Below the pieces are notes generated by a model. It was given only the letters and a program-made list of their open reading frames with translations. It was not told the origin of the DNA and searched no databases. The translations under genes were made by a program, and so were the position numbers. This document shows, piece by piece, positions 55,886 to 64,000 of a DNA stretch of 64,000 nucleotides. The first letter of the stretch is position 1, and every line of letters begins with the position of its first letter. Source of the stretch: Rhodospirillales bacterium (GTDB taxonomy: Bacteria; Pseudomonadota; Alphaproteobacteria; Reyranellales; Reyranellaceae). The stretch lies in the NCBI GenBank assembly GCA_016699855.1, contig CP064988.1:310001-374000 (forward strand), in the 5' to 3' direction.

Positions 55886-56091
55886 CGCGTGCCTCCTCCT
55901 TCGCCGCGCTCGACCGCGTCGAAATGGCGCTTCAGAAGCCAGAAATCGAACGCCACGCCGAACACCAGCAGGCCGAAGCCGAACACGGCCATGCCGAGGT
56001 CGACGGAGCGCGCCCACAAGAACAGCCCCACCACCGCGCCCAGCGTCGCCAGCGTCGCGACCACCGCGGCCGATATCTCCTCTTCCCTCAT
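55882..56091 (-). CDS. Small two-helix membrane protein after ccoS
   Basis: A 69-residue membrane protein with two predicted helices (AAVVATLATLGAVVGLFLWA and MAVFGFGLLVFGVAFDFWLL) and a charged tail RHFDAVERGEGGG. Unknown family. Start and stop overlap the neighbours by 4 bases on both sides (ccoS before, the 72-residue gene after), so it is translated with the cbb3 assembly genes. Confidence 0.65.
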   Translation of the reverse strand: MREEEISAAVVATLATLGAVVGLFLWARSVDLGMAVFGFGLLVFGVAFDFWLLKRHFDAVERGEGGGTR

Positions 56092-56267
56092 CGTCCTCTC
56101 CCTTCCTCGCCGCCGCGGCGCGCCGGACGGTCGTCGTCGAACAGCAGACGCGCACCGTCGCCATCCGGATCCTCGAACTGGCCCGACCGGAGCGCCCACA
56201 GGAACGCCAGCAGACCGGCGAAACCGAGCGCCAGCGCCAGCGGCAACAGGAACAGCATCGCGTTCAT
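56088..56267 (-). CDS. ccoS: cbb3-type oxidase assembly protein CcoS
   Basis: A 59-residue membrane protein needed for cofactor insertion into cbb3 oxidase. The single helix LFLLPLALALGFAGLLAFLWAL is followed by the family hallmark RSGQFEDPDGDGARLLFDDD. It overlaps the ccoI stop (ATGA) and the next start. It is shorter than 60 residues and easily missed. Confidence 0.92.
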   Translation of the reverse strand: MNAMLFLLPLALALGFAGLLAFLWALRSGQFEDPDGDGARLLFDDDRPARRGGEEGRGR

Positions 56268-58633
56268 CGAGACGCCTCCCCGGACGGCGCGCGCCCCGCG
56301 CGTATCGCGTTGAGCACCACCAGCAGCGACGAGCCGGACATCGCCGCCGCCGCGACCGGCGGCGTCAGCCCACCGGCCATCGCCAACGGCACGGCGACGA
56401 CATTGTACACCAGCGCCAACGCCAGATTGACACGCATCGCCCGCGTGGCGCGTTGCGCCAGGTCAACCGTCGCCGACACGACCCGCAGCGACCGCCCCTG
56501 GAACAGCGCGTCGGCGGCGGCCGTGGCGACATCGGTGGCGTCGCCGGGCGACAGCGAAGCGTGCGCCGCGGCCAGCGCCGGCGCGTCGTTGATGCCGTCG
56601 CCCACCATCAGCACGCGGCGGCCGGCGTGCGTCAGCGTCCGGATCCGCTCGAGCTTGTCCTCGGGCGTCGCCCCCGCCGTCCAGTCACGGATGCCCGCCG
56701 CCGCCGCGACGCGGGCGACCGCCGGCGCGCGATCGCCCGACAGCAAAGCGACCCGCAGCCCTCGCGCCTCCAGCGCCGCGACCGTGGCCGCCGCGTCCGG
56801 ACGCAGCGGATCGGCGAAGGCGAACCGGACCGGCTCCCGGCCCGGTCGCGCCAGCCACAGTTCCGCCTGGTCGCCGCCGGCCGATTCCGGCACGCCGCAG
56901 AACCGGCGCGATCCGAGCCGTCGATCGCCGGACCGCAGTCCCCGGCCCGCCACCTCCTCCACGCCGTCGGCCGCCGCCACGTCCGGCGCGGCGGCCGCGA
57001 GCGCCCTCGCCAGAGGGTGCCGCGACACCGCCGCGAGCGACGCCGCCTCGCGCAGATCGTCGGCCTCCCACGCGCCGTCGCGCAGCAGCTCCGGCCGGCC
57101 GATCGTCAAGGTGCCGGTCTTGTCGAACACCACCGTGTCGACGGCGCCGATCCGCTCGAGCGCCGTGGGCGACACAACGAGCACGCCCATGCGCGACAAC
57201 GCGCCGACGGCGGCGGTCGCCACCGCCGGCTGCGCCAGGGCCAACGCGCAGGGACAGGTGACGATCAGCACCGAGATCGCGGCCAGCAGCCCCTCGCGCG
57301 CCGAGGCGTCGAGGACCGCCGTCCACGCGACGAACGTCGCGGCCGCGAGCACGTGCACGAAGGGCGCGTAGTAGCGCGCGATCCGGTCGGCCAGCGCCTG
57401 GTAGCGGGAGCGGCCCTGCTCGGCGGCCTCGAGCAGGCGCGCGACGCGCGCGAGCGTGGTGTCGTCGCCGGTCGCCGTCACGCGGACGCGCGCCGGCGCG
57501 CCCATGTTGATCGCGCCCGCCGCGACGCGGCCGCCGACCGCGACCTCGACCGGATCGGTCTCGCCGGTGACGATCGAGTTGTCGACCCGGATCGCCGCGT
57601 CGAGCGCGTCTCCGTCCGCCGCGAAGCGCTCGCCGACCGCGACCCGGAGGACGTCGCCGGCACGCACATCGGGCGGCGCGACCGTCCGGAGCGCGCCGTC
57701 TCCGCCCTCGACCACGGCGACTCCGGCCGCGAGGCTCAGGAGGTTCGCGGCGGCAGACCGCGCCCGTCCCCGCGCCCGGCGCTCGACGTAGCGCCCTGTC
57801 AGCAGGAAGAACACCAGCATCAGCGCCGATTCGAAATAGGCGTGCGGACCGGACCGCAGCGTCTCGGCAAGGCTGATGCCCGCCGTCAGCGCGACGCCGA
57901 CCACGATCGGCACGTCCATGTTGGAGCGCCCGTGCCGCAGCGCGCCGAAGGCCGAGCGCGCGAACGGGCGCGCGGCGTAGAGCAGCGCCGGCAGCGCGAT
58001 CAACGCGGACACGGCGTGCAGCAGGTCGCGCGTCGCGGAGCCCATCCCCACCGCGCCCGACCACACGGACAACGACAGCATCATCACGTTGGCGGCCGCG
58101 AACCCGGAGACCGCCAGGCACCGCAGCAGGAACCGCTCCTCGTCGTCGGCGAGCCGGGCGGCGGCGCCCGGCACGAACGGCGCCACCCTGTAGCCGAGAC
58201 GCCGGACCAGTGCCGCGAACGCGACGGCCTTCGACGGTTCGCCGTTCCACGCCAGGCGCAGGCGCCGGGTGGTCGCGTTGAGGCGGGCCTCGACCACGGC
58301 CGGGTCGCGGCCGACCGCGCTTTCGATCAACCAGACGCATGCCGCGCAATGGAGTCCGTCGACCGCGAGATCGACCGACGCCCGGCCACCCTGTACGCGG
58401 ACATACGGCGTCGGATCGACCGGCAACGCCTCGGTCGCCGGCGCGTCGACCCGGACGGGACGCCGGGCGTAGTAGGCGTCGAGTCCGAGTTCGCGCACCA
58501 ACGCGTAGGCGCCGGCGCAGCCGGCGCAGCAGAACCCGCCGGCGCCCGCGACATCCGCGCCGCAATGGGCACACGCCGTCGCGGCGGCGCCATGGCGCGG
58601 CGCGTCGACCGCCGCGAGGGAGAGCGATGTCAC
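56264..58633 (-). CDS. ccoI: Copper-transporting P1B-type ATPase CcoI/FixI
   Basis: A 789-residue copper exporter that supplies copper for the CcoN CuB centre. An N-terminal Cys-rich zinc-ribbon-like part (CAHCGADVAGAGGFCCAGCAG) precedes a heavy-metal domain (VDGLHCAACVWLIESAVG). Eight helices follow with the transport motif TCPCALALAQP, the phosphorylation site DKTGTLT, TGE (VTGETDP) and GDGINDAPALAAA. The start is GTG at 58633, overlapping the ccoH stop (GTGA). The Cys-rich N-terminus marks it as FixI/CcoI and not a general CopA. Confidence 0.95.
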   Translation of the reverse strand: MTSLSLAAVDAPRHGAAATACAHCGADVAGAGGFCCAGCAGAYALVRELGLDAYYARRPVRVDAPATEALPVDPTPYVRVQGGRASVDLAVDGLHCAACVWLIESAVGRDPAVVEARLNATTRRLRLAWNGEPSKAVAFAALVRRLGYRVAPFVPGAAARLADDEERFLLRCLAVSGFAAANVMMLSLSVWSGAVGMGSATRDLLHAVSALIALPALLYAARPFARSAFGALRHGRSNMDVPIVVGVALTAGISLAETLRSGPHAYFESALMLVFFLLTGRYVERRARGRARSAAANLLSLAAGVAVVEGGDGALRTVAPPDVRAGDVLRVAVGERFAADGDALDAAIRVDNSIVTGETDPVEVAVGGRVAAGAINMGAPARVRVTATGDDTTLARVARLLEAAEQGRSRYQALADRIARYYAPFVHVLAAATFVAWTAVLDASAREGLLAAISVLIVTCPCALALAQPAVATAAVGALSRMGVLVVSPTALERIGAVDTVVFDKTGTLTIGRPELLRDGAWEADDLREAASLAAVSRHPLARALAAAAPDVAAADGVEEVAGRGLRSGDRRLGSRRFCGVPESAGGDQAELWLARPGREPVRFAFADPLRPDAAATVAALEARGLRVALLSGDRAPAVARVAAAAGIRDWTAGATPEDKLERIRTLTHAGRRVLMVGDGINDAPALAAAHASLSPGDATDVATAAADALFQGRSLRVVSATVDLAQRATRAMRVNLALALVYNVVAVPLAMAGGLTPPVAAAAMSGSSLLVVLNAIRAGRAPSGEASR

Positions 58634-59103
58634 GGCGCCATCACCCGCGCGACCGCCTCGTGCGCGCCGGCGGTGAGACGGACCGCCCAGACGCCGCGCA
58701 GCGGCAGCGCCACGGCCGCGCGGTAGACGCCCGGCTCGGTCTCCGACAAAGCCACCTCCAGCGACGCGCGCTCGCCGACCGGCCGCGTGAACACCGCTCT
58801 CGGCGTCAACGCCGCCACCGGCGCGCCGTCGCGCCCGACATAGACGGCCTCGACCGCGCCGCCGGAATCCACGACGCGGACGGTCGTCCGCCACCCCAGC
58901 TCCGCGATTCCGGCGTCGCGGGCGATCACGCGGTTGTAGGCGCGCCCCTCCTCGTAGGCGTTGCGCGTCGCGACGCCCGGAAAGGTCGTCAGCGCGAACC
59001 ACAGCATCACCATGTTGACGGCGACGACGAGGCCGAGCCCGGCGGGAAACAGCCAGGGGACGATCGAGCCGCGCGCTCTGGCGGCCGGTGTGGCGATGTC
59101 CAT
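58630..59103 (-). CDS. ccoH: FixH/CcoH family protein
   Basis: A 157-residue cbb3 assembly factor with one N-terminal helix (WLFPAGLGLVVAVNMVMLWFAL) and a periplasmic beta domain. AYEEGRAYNRVIARDAGIAELGW is the FixH signature, and LPLRGVWAVRLTA ends the domain. ATG 59103 follows GGAGGAAG. It lies 11 bp after the ccoG stop and overlaps ccoI. Confidence 0.9.
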   Translation of the reverse strand: MDIATPAARARGSIVPWLFPAGLGLVVAVNMVMLWFALTTFPGVATRNAYEEGRAYNRVIARDAGIAELGWRTTVRVVDSGGAVEAVYVGRDGAPVAALTPRAVFTRPVGERASLEVALSETEPGVYRAAVALPLRGVWAVRLTAGAHEAVARVMAP

Positions 59104-59114
59104 TCCGCTTCCTC

Positions 59115-60589
59115 CTACCGTGCCGCCGGTCCGGCGAAGACCGTCGTCCGCCGCGCGACCACCCTGCCCGACCCGTCGAGCACCCTGAACGTGACGTCGG
59201 TGAACGCGCCGGGCAGCCCCGCGCGCGGGGCGCGCGCGTAGATCGTGAACGTGCCGACGGCGTCCGACCGCACCGCCAGCTCGAGCGCGCCGGTGGTCGG
59301 CGCCCCGTCCGCCAGCGCGACGCTGCTGCCCGGCGGCCCGTCGAAGCGCAGCGTGTAGGTCGCCGGTGAGCGCGTCTTGTTGAGCACCTTGACGGTGTAG
59401 CCGTTGCGGATCGCGCCGTCGGCGAGGGTGACGAATTGCGGACTGCGGTCGCGCTGCACGTTCACCTCGACCGTGGCGCGCAGCAGAAGTCCCGCCGCCA
59501 TGACGCCGGCGACGATCGCCAGCAGGCCGGCGTAGATCAGCGTCCGCGGCCGCAAGAGGCGGTGGACCGGCTTCTCCTTCCGCGCGGCGGCCGCGTCGGC
59601 GGCGAAGGTCGTCCACGCGATCAGGCCGCGCGGGCGGTCGATGCGGTCCATGATGTCGTCGCACGCGTCGACGCACAACGCGCACCCGATGCATTGAAGC
59701 TGCGGGCCGTTGCGGATGTCGATGCCCGTCGGGCAGACCTGGACGCAGGCCTTGCAGTCGATGCAGTCGCCGCGCCCTCCCACGGCTGGTCCTTGCGCTT
59801 GGCGCCGCGCGGCTCGCCGCGCCACGCGCGGTAGGTCACGGTGAAGCTGTGCTCGTCGAACATCGCCGCCTGGAAGCGCGGCCACGGGCACATGTAGGTG
59901 CACACCTGCTCGCGCGCCCAGCCCGCGAAGGTGTACGTCGTGACCGTGAACAGGCCGACGAAGAAGTAGACGCCGAGGCCGGCGTCGCCGGCGAGGAAGG
60001 CGCGCGTGACCGTCGGGGCGTCGTTGAAGTACCACACCCACGCGCCGCCGGTCGCCAGCGAGATCAGCAGCCACGCGGCGTGCTTCACGGCCTTGCGCGC
60101 GACCTTGCCGGCCGTCCGCGGTCCCTTGTCGCGCCGGATGCGCTCGTTGCGGTCGCCTTCGATCCAGCGTTCGACCAGCATGAAGAGGTCGGTCCACACC
60201 GTCTGCGGACAGGCGTAGCCGCACCACACCCGCCCGAACAGGCTCGTCGCCAGGAACAGCCCGATGGCGCCGAGGATCAGCAGGCCGGTTATGTAGTAGA
60301 CCTCCTGAGGCCAGATCTCGAGGTCGAAGAAATAGGCGCGGCGGCCGACCATGTCGATCAGCAGCGCCTGGCCCGGCGCCTCCGGGCCGCGGTCCCAGCG
60401 CAGCCAAGCGCCGGCGTAGTAGATTCCGAGACACGCGACCAGCAGCGCCCATTTGACGGTCCGCCACCGGCCGGAGACGCTGCGCGGATAGACGCGCACG
60501 CGCGAGGCGTAGAGCGACTCCGCGCCGGATGGAGCCGCCTCCCGCGACGAACGCGCGGACCGTCCCGGCTCGGCGCCCATGTCGCTCAC
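59115..60589 (-). CDS. ccoG: cbb3 oxidase accessory protein CcoG (frameshifted)
   Basis: A roughly 490-residue membrane iron-sulfur protein (FixG/RdxA), a cupric reductase in oxidase biogenesis. The first frame has helices, RVWCGYACPQTVWTDLFM and EQVCTYMCPWPRFQ. The second has the ferredoxin clusters CIDCKACVQVCPTGID and CIGCALCVDACD, the last helix and the Ig-like C-terminal domain. They join at WEG-RGD if one base is restored beside the CCC run at 59775-59777 (+ strand). All motifs are intact, so error is likelier than decay. The start is GTG 60589 or ATG 60580. Confidence 0.88.
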
Positions 60590-60605
60590 TCCGCGGCCGC
60601 GGCGG

Positions 60606-61463
60606 CTACTTGCCGCCGCCGAGCCCGTGCACGTAGAGGGAGAGCATCTTGATCGTCGCCTCGTCGAGGCGGCCCTCCCAGGCCGGCATGGCGCCGGCGC
60701 GCGACGCGTGGACGCTGGCGCGGATCGAAGCGCGGTCGCCGCCGTACAGCCAGATGGCGTCGTTCAGCGCCGGCGCTCCGACCTCGCGGTTGCCCTTGCC
60801 GCCCTCGAGATGGCAGGCGACGCACTGCTCCGCGTAGACCTTGGCGCCACGCGCCGCCTTCGCCGGGTCGTGCTGGGCCTTCGACAGCGACAGCACGTGT
60901 TCGACCACATCGTCGATCTGGGCCGGCGTCAGCGCGCCGTCGAGCCCGAAGCGCGGCATCTGCGACTGGCGCCCCTTGTCGTGGTCCGAGCGGATGCCGA
61001 AGCGGATCGTGTGCTCGATCTCCGCCATCGAACCGCCCCACAGCCACTCGTCGTCGGCCAGGTTGGGGTAGCCCTTGATCCCGGCGCCGCCGGACTGGTG
61101 GCACGGCGCGCAGTTGATGTTGAACGCGATCCGGCCGCCCGTCCGGGCGACGCTCAGCAGCTGGGGGTCCTTGCGGATGTCGTCGAGCGACGCGCCGCGG
61201 ATCCTGTCGAGGTAGGGCTTCTGGACGTCAGCCGCCCGCGACAGCGTCGCGGCCACGTCCTTGCGCTCGGTGTGGCCGAGGATTCCCGTCATGCCGGGGA
61301 ACCAAGGATAGAAGACGCACCACGCCACCGCCCAGACGATCGTCGCGTAGAACGTGTATATCCACCATCGCGGCAGCGGCGTGTTCAGCTCCTTGATGCC
61401 GTCCCACTCGTGACCCGTGGTCTCGGTGCCGCTGACGGCGTCGCGCTCGACGTTACCGGCCAT
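60606..61463 (-). CDS. ccoP: cbb3 cytochrome c oxidase subunit III (CcoP)
   Basis: A 285-residue membrane-bound dihaem cytochrome c that passes electrons to CcoO. One helix (WWIYTFYATIVWAVAWCVFYPWF) is followed by two haem-binding sites CAPCH and CVACH with downstream Met ligands (MPRF, MPAW). GHEWDGIKELNTPLPRWW is the family N-terminus. ATG 61463 is favoured by GGAGG five bases upstream; an ATG at 61475 is also in frame. It overlaps ccoQ by 11 bp. Confidence 0.95.
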   Translation of the reverse strand: MAGNVERDAVSGTETTGHEWDGIKELNTPLPRWWIYTFYATIVWAVAWCVFYPWFPGMTGILGHTERKDVAATLSRAADVQKPYLDRIRGASLDDIRKDPQLLSVARTGGRIAFNINCAPCHQSGGAGIKGYPNLADDEWLWGGSMAEIEHTIRFGIRSDHDKGRQSQMPRFGLDGALTPAQIDDVVEHVLSLSKAQHDPAKAARGAKVYAEQCVACHLEGGKGNREVGAPALNDAIWLYGGDRASIRASVHASRAGAMPAWEGRLDEATIKMLSLYVHGLGGGK

Positions 61464-61632
61464 CGCGGCCTCCATTGGCGGGGTTGTCTTCCTCGAGCGG
61501 GATGCGGGCCTGCGCCTCGAGATCTCCGCGCCGGCGCGGCCACATGGTCCAGACGATGATCACGGCGAACATCGTGAAGAACCACAGCGTCCACAGCGGC
61601 TTGATCTGCGGCAGGAGCTCGTTGAGAGTCAT
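61453..61632 (-). CDS. ccoQ: cbb3 oxidase subunit IV (CcoQ)
   Basis: A 59-residue single-helix subunit that stabilises the oxidase: LWTLWFFTMFAVIIVWTMWPRRR, then an acidic tail. Size, helix followed by a WP-RRR stop-transfer, and position between ccoO (10 bp) and ccoP (overlap) identify it. It is too short to appear in many ORF scans. Confidence 0.9.
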   Translation of the reverse strand: MTLNELLPQIKPLWTLWFFTMFAVIIVWTMWPRRRGDLEAQARIPLEEDNPANGGRDGR

Positions 61633-61642
61633 CGCGGATCCC

Positions 61643-62365
61643 CTACTGCCTGAGTTGCTCGGGCTTGACGTCGCTGAACTTCACGAGCGTCCCGAGCATC
61701 TGGAGATAGGCCAGCAACGCGTCCATCTCGGTGATCCGGGCGGGATCGCCGTCGAACGCCGCGACCACGGCCTTCGGATAGCGCTCGAGCAGTCCCTTCG
61801 TGCTGGCGTCGGGGTTGCTCTGCGCCTCGAGGTCGGCGACGGCGTTGGCGATCATCGCCTCGGTGTAGGGCACGCCGACGGTCCGGTTCGCCTTGAGGTG
61901 GCCGGCGATCGAGGCGTAGTCGAGCGGCCGGTCGAGGAACGGATAGGACGGCATGATCGACTCCGGCACGACGGAGCGCGGCGCCACCATGTGCGCGACG
62001 TGCCATTCGTTCGAGTACTTGCCGCCGACGCGCGCGAGATCCGGCCCGGTGCGCTTCGAGCCCCACTGGAACGGGTGGTCGTACATGCTCTCGGCGGCGA
62101 GGCTGTAGTGTCCGTAGCGCTCGACCTCGTCGCGCAACGGCCGCACCATCTGGCTGTGGCAGACGTAGCAGCCCTCGCGGATGTAGATGTTGCGGCCCAT
62201 CAGCTCGAGCGGCGTGTAGGGCCGGACGCCGGCGACGCGCTCGATGGTGGTCTCGACGGCGAACAGCGGCACGATCTCGACCAGACCGCCGATCGCGACG
62301 GTGACCAGGGTGAGCGCCAGCAGCAGCACGCTGTTGCGCTCGATGGTGGCGTGACGGAAGGCCAT
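61643..62365 (-). CDS. ccoO: cbb3 cytochrome c oxidase subunit II (CcoO)
   Basis: A 240-residue monohaem cytochrome c subunit. The N-terminal helix LLLALTLVTVAIGGLVEIVPLF leads to GRNIYIREGCYVCHSQMVRPL with the haem site CYVCH. RTGPDLARVGGKYSNEWH follows, and MPSYPFL supplies the Met ligand. Length and motifs are standard. It lies 12 bp after ccoN. Confidence 0.96.
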   Translation of the reverse strand: MAFRHATIERNSVLLLALTLVTVAIGGLVEIVPLFAVETTIERVAGVRPYTPLELMGRNIYIREGCYVCHSQMVRPLRDEVERYGHYSLAAESMYDHPFQWGSKRTGPDLARVGGKYSNEWHVAHMVAPRSVVPESIMPSYPFLDRPLDYASIAGHLKANRTVGVPYTEAMIANAVADLEAQSNPDASTKGLLERYPKAVVAAFDGDPARITEMDALLAYLQMLGTLVKFSDVKPEQLRQ

Positions 62366-62377
62366 GATCCCCTCTCC

Positions 62378-63853
62378 CTACGCGGCCGCGCGGGCGGCCG
62401 GGGCGGCGGCGGGCACGCCGTGCGTCACCGTGCGCCACAGGTTGAACACCATGATCACCGCGCCGCCGAGGAACAGGAGGCCGCCCAGCGCGCGGATCAG
62501 GTACGAGGGGTGCTTCGCCTCGACGGTCTCGATGAACGAGTACTGCAGGAAGCCGAGCTCGTCGTAGGCGCGCCACATCAGGCCCTCCATGATGCCGCTG
62601 ACCCACATCGACGTGATGTAGAGGACGATGCCGATGGTCGCGACCCAGAAGTGCCATGCGACCAGCCGCTGCGACCACACGGCCTGGCGGTTCCACAGGA
62701 CCGGGACGAGGTAGTAGAGCGTCCCGAACACCACGAGGGCGTTCCAGCCGAGCGCGCCGGAATGCACGTGGCCGATCGTCCAGTCCGTGTAGTGGCTGAG
62801 CGCGTTGACCTGCTTGATCGACATCATCGGCCCCTCGAACGTGGACATGCCGTAGAAGCCGACCGCCGTGACGTTGAAGCGCAGGGAGGGATCCGTGCGC
62901 AGCTTCTCCCACGCGCCGGACAGCGTCATGACGCCGTTGATCATGCCGCCCCATGACGGCATCCAGAGCATGATGGAGAACACCATGCCGAGCGTCTGCG
63001 CCCAGTCCGGCAGCGCGGTGTAGAGCAGATGGTGCGGGCCGGCCCAGATGTAGAGGAACACCAGCGCCCAGAAGTGGATGATCGACAGGCGGTAGGAGTA
63101 CACCGGGCGCCCCGCCGCCTTGGGGATGAAGTAGTACATCATCCCGAGGAAGCCGGCCGTCAGGAAGAAGCCGACGGCGTTGTGGCCGTACCACCACTGC
63201 GTCATCGCGTCCTGGACGCCGGCGAACAGCGAGTAGCTCTTCGCGCCGGCGGCGGACACCGGGACCGCGAGGTTGTTGACGATGTGCAGCATCGCCACCG
63301 TGACGATGAACGCAAGGTAGAACCAGTTCGCGACATAGATGTGCGGCTCCCGCCGCTTCATCAGCGTGCCGACGAACGCCACGAGGTAGACGACCCAGAG
63401 GGCCGTCAGGAACAGGTCGATGTACCACTCAGGCTCGGCGTACTCCTTGCTCTGCGAGTAGCCGAGCACGTACGACAGGGCCGCCATGACGATGAAGAAC
63501 TGGTAGCCCCAGAAGATGAACCACGCGACCGGCGCGCCGCCGAACAGGCGGGCGTGGCAGGTGCGCTGGACGACGTAGATCGACGTCCCGAGCATGGCGC
63601 TGCCGCCGAACGCGAAGATCGCCGCCGACGTGTGCACCGGCCGCAGGCGGCCGAAGGTCGTCCACTCGAGCCCGAGGTTCAGGGCCGGATAGGCGAGTTG
63701 CAGGGCGATGTAGACGCCGGCCGCGAACGCGACCACGCCCCAGAAGCAGATCGCGATCACGAAGGCGCGGACGACGTCCTCGACGTAGTCCTCCCGCGCC
63801 ACCGCGCGTGGCGCGGCCAACGGTATCGCCGGAGCGGCGGCGGCGCTTGTCAT
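62378..63853 (-). CDS. ccoN: cbb3 cytochrome c oxidase subunit I (CcoN)
   Basis: The 491-residue catalytic haem-copper subunit, a 12-helix proton-pumping terminal oxidase with high oxygen affinity. GRLRPVHTSAAIFAF holds a low-spin haem ligand, WWYGHNAVGFFLTAGFLGMMYYFIPK the CuB His and cross-linked Tyr region, and TDWTIGHVHSGALGWNALV the late helix with haem ligands. It is the first gene of the operon, 60 bp behind an FNR/FixK-type site. Confidence 0.96.
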   Translation of the reverse strand: MTSAAAAPAIPLAAPRAVAREDYVEDVVRAFVIAICFWGVVAFAAGVYIALQLAYPALNLGLEWTTFGRLRPVHTSAAIFAFGGSAMLGTSIYVVQRTCHARLFGGAPVAWFIFWGYQFFIVMAALSYVLGYSQSKEYAEPEWYIDLFLTALWVVYLVAFVGTLMKRREPHIYVANWFYLAFIVTVAMLHIVNNLAVPVSAAGAKSYSLFAGVQDAMTQWWYGHNAVGFFLTAGFLGMMYYFIPKAAGRPVYSYRLSIIHFWALVFLYIWAGPHHLLYTALPDWAQTLGMVFSIMLWMPSWGGMINGVMTLSGAWEKLRTDPSLRFNVTAVGFYGMSTFEGPMMSIKQVNALSHYTDWTIGHVHSGALGWNALVVFGTLYYLVPVLWNRQAVWSQRLVAWHFWVATIGIVLYITSMWVSGIMEGLMWRAYDELGFLQYSFIETVEAKHPSYLIRALGGLLFLGGAVIMVFNLWRTVTHGVPAAAPAARAAA

Positions 63854-63913
63854 GGTTCCCCCGATCGACGCTTGAAGGTGAGCGCTTGATAGTCCAGCCG
63901 CCGGCGTGATCCA

Positions 63914-63927
63914 TTGACGAGGATCAA
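63914..63927. promoter_or_regulatory. FNR/FixK-type box upstream of ccoN
   Basis: TTGACGAGGATCAA matches the anaerobox TTGAT-N4-ATCAA at 9 of 10 fixed positions. Its centre is 67 bp before the ccoN start, so a start point about 41 bases downstream would leave a short leader, the class II activator position. This predicts induction at low oxygen. Confidence 0.75.
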
Positions 63928-64000
63928 GGTCGTGGCGCGCGGCGTCGGTGAAGGATGCCGCTAGCGGCCTTCGAGGCGGCGGTCCTGGCGTCCGGGGCCG

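Noticed and set aside
55649..58726. A 1025-codon open frame on + opposite ccoI and ccoS
   Set aside because: Arg-rich shadow of strongly supported cbb3 assembly genes with intact P-type ATPase motifs on the other strand.

Overview
This is a 64 kb stretch of a high-GC (roughly 70 % by eye) Gram-negative chromosome. It is most likely alphaproteobacterial. The supporting signs are an alphaproteobacterial-type 6S RNA directly behind zapA, a ccoNOQPGHIS cytochrome cbb3 locus behind an FNR/FixK-type box, the guaB...rsmB-like...guaA gene order, a tkt-gap-fba-thiE block, a Bug-family tricarboxylate-transporter binding protein, and ArsR/SRPBCC and RlmE-Ppx gene pairs. A Rhodospirillales/Reyranella-like soil or water bacterium would fit, but that is an inference. 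There is no prophage, insertion sequence or CRISPR array. The window reads as ordinary chromosome carrying two large accessory RTX proteins.

Layout. 0-7 kb: a PEP-mutase-like enzyme, a lipoprotein, a transthyretin-like protein and a double-VOC protein on +; then on - an apparent operon of an M81 (MlrC-like) protein, a fused OHCU decarboxylase-HIU hydrolase and a Bug-type binding protein. This is ureide/purine catabolism, and it connects with the PuuE allantoinase at 25.4 kb. 7-10.5 kb: an RTX protein with a seven-bladed FG-GAP propeller behind an AT-rich leader. 10.8-14.3 kb: a one-chain indolepyruvate ferredoxin oxidoreductase. 14.3-20.3 kb: a - strand run (NAD-dependent dehydrogenase, frameshifted MFS transporter, HAD hydrolase, 5-formyl-THF cyclo-ligase, amidohydrolase, Fe-S protein). 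20.4-21.4 kb: 6S RNA, zapA and a DUF4164-type gene. 21.7-28.6 kb: transketolase, gap, an unknown gene, puuE, class I aldolase, a VOC protein and thiE; pgk is absent from this block. 28.6-36.4 kb: acyl-CoA dehydrogenase, SDR, smpB, dapA, Slt-type transglycosylase, haloacid dehalogenase, a TIGR02466-type protein and two tandem glycine-zipper lipoproteins. 36.7-39.5 kb: a tight three-gene cassette (DUF3024-like, SWIM zinc finger, nucleotidyltransferase-like). 39.6-41 kb: a Spx/ArsC-like reductase and an ArsR/SRPBCC pair with two operators. 41-52 kb: guaA, NIPSNAP, SDR, the second RTX protein, GNAT, rsmB-like, SGNH hydrolase and guaB. 52-55.3 kb: methyltransferase, DUF1993, rlmE and ppx. 55.4 kb: tRNA-Gln. 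55.7-63.9 kb: the cbb3 oxidase operon plus two extra coupled small genes.

Sequence quality matters for any reader. At least eight reading frames (MFS, transketolase, SWIM, Spx-like reductase, SRPBCC, NIPSNAP, class I methyltransferase, ccoG), and the 3' end of guaA, are broken by what look like one- or two-base slips. Many of these lie in or beside G/C runs. Two short patches flanking guaA are unusually rich in homopolymers. Assembly error is the simplest explanation, so these genes are described as single genes with a frame break.

No wholly new system is proven here. The best candidates for new biology are the propeller-RTX protein and its shared C-terminal cassette, the SWIM/nucleotidyltransferase-like cassette, and the two uncharacterised small genes translationally coupled to the cbb3 assembly genes.
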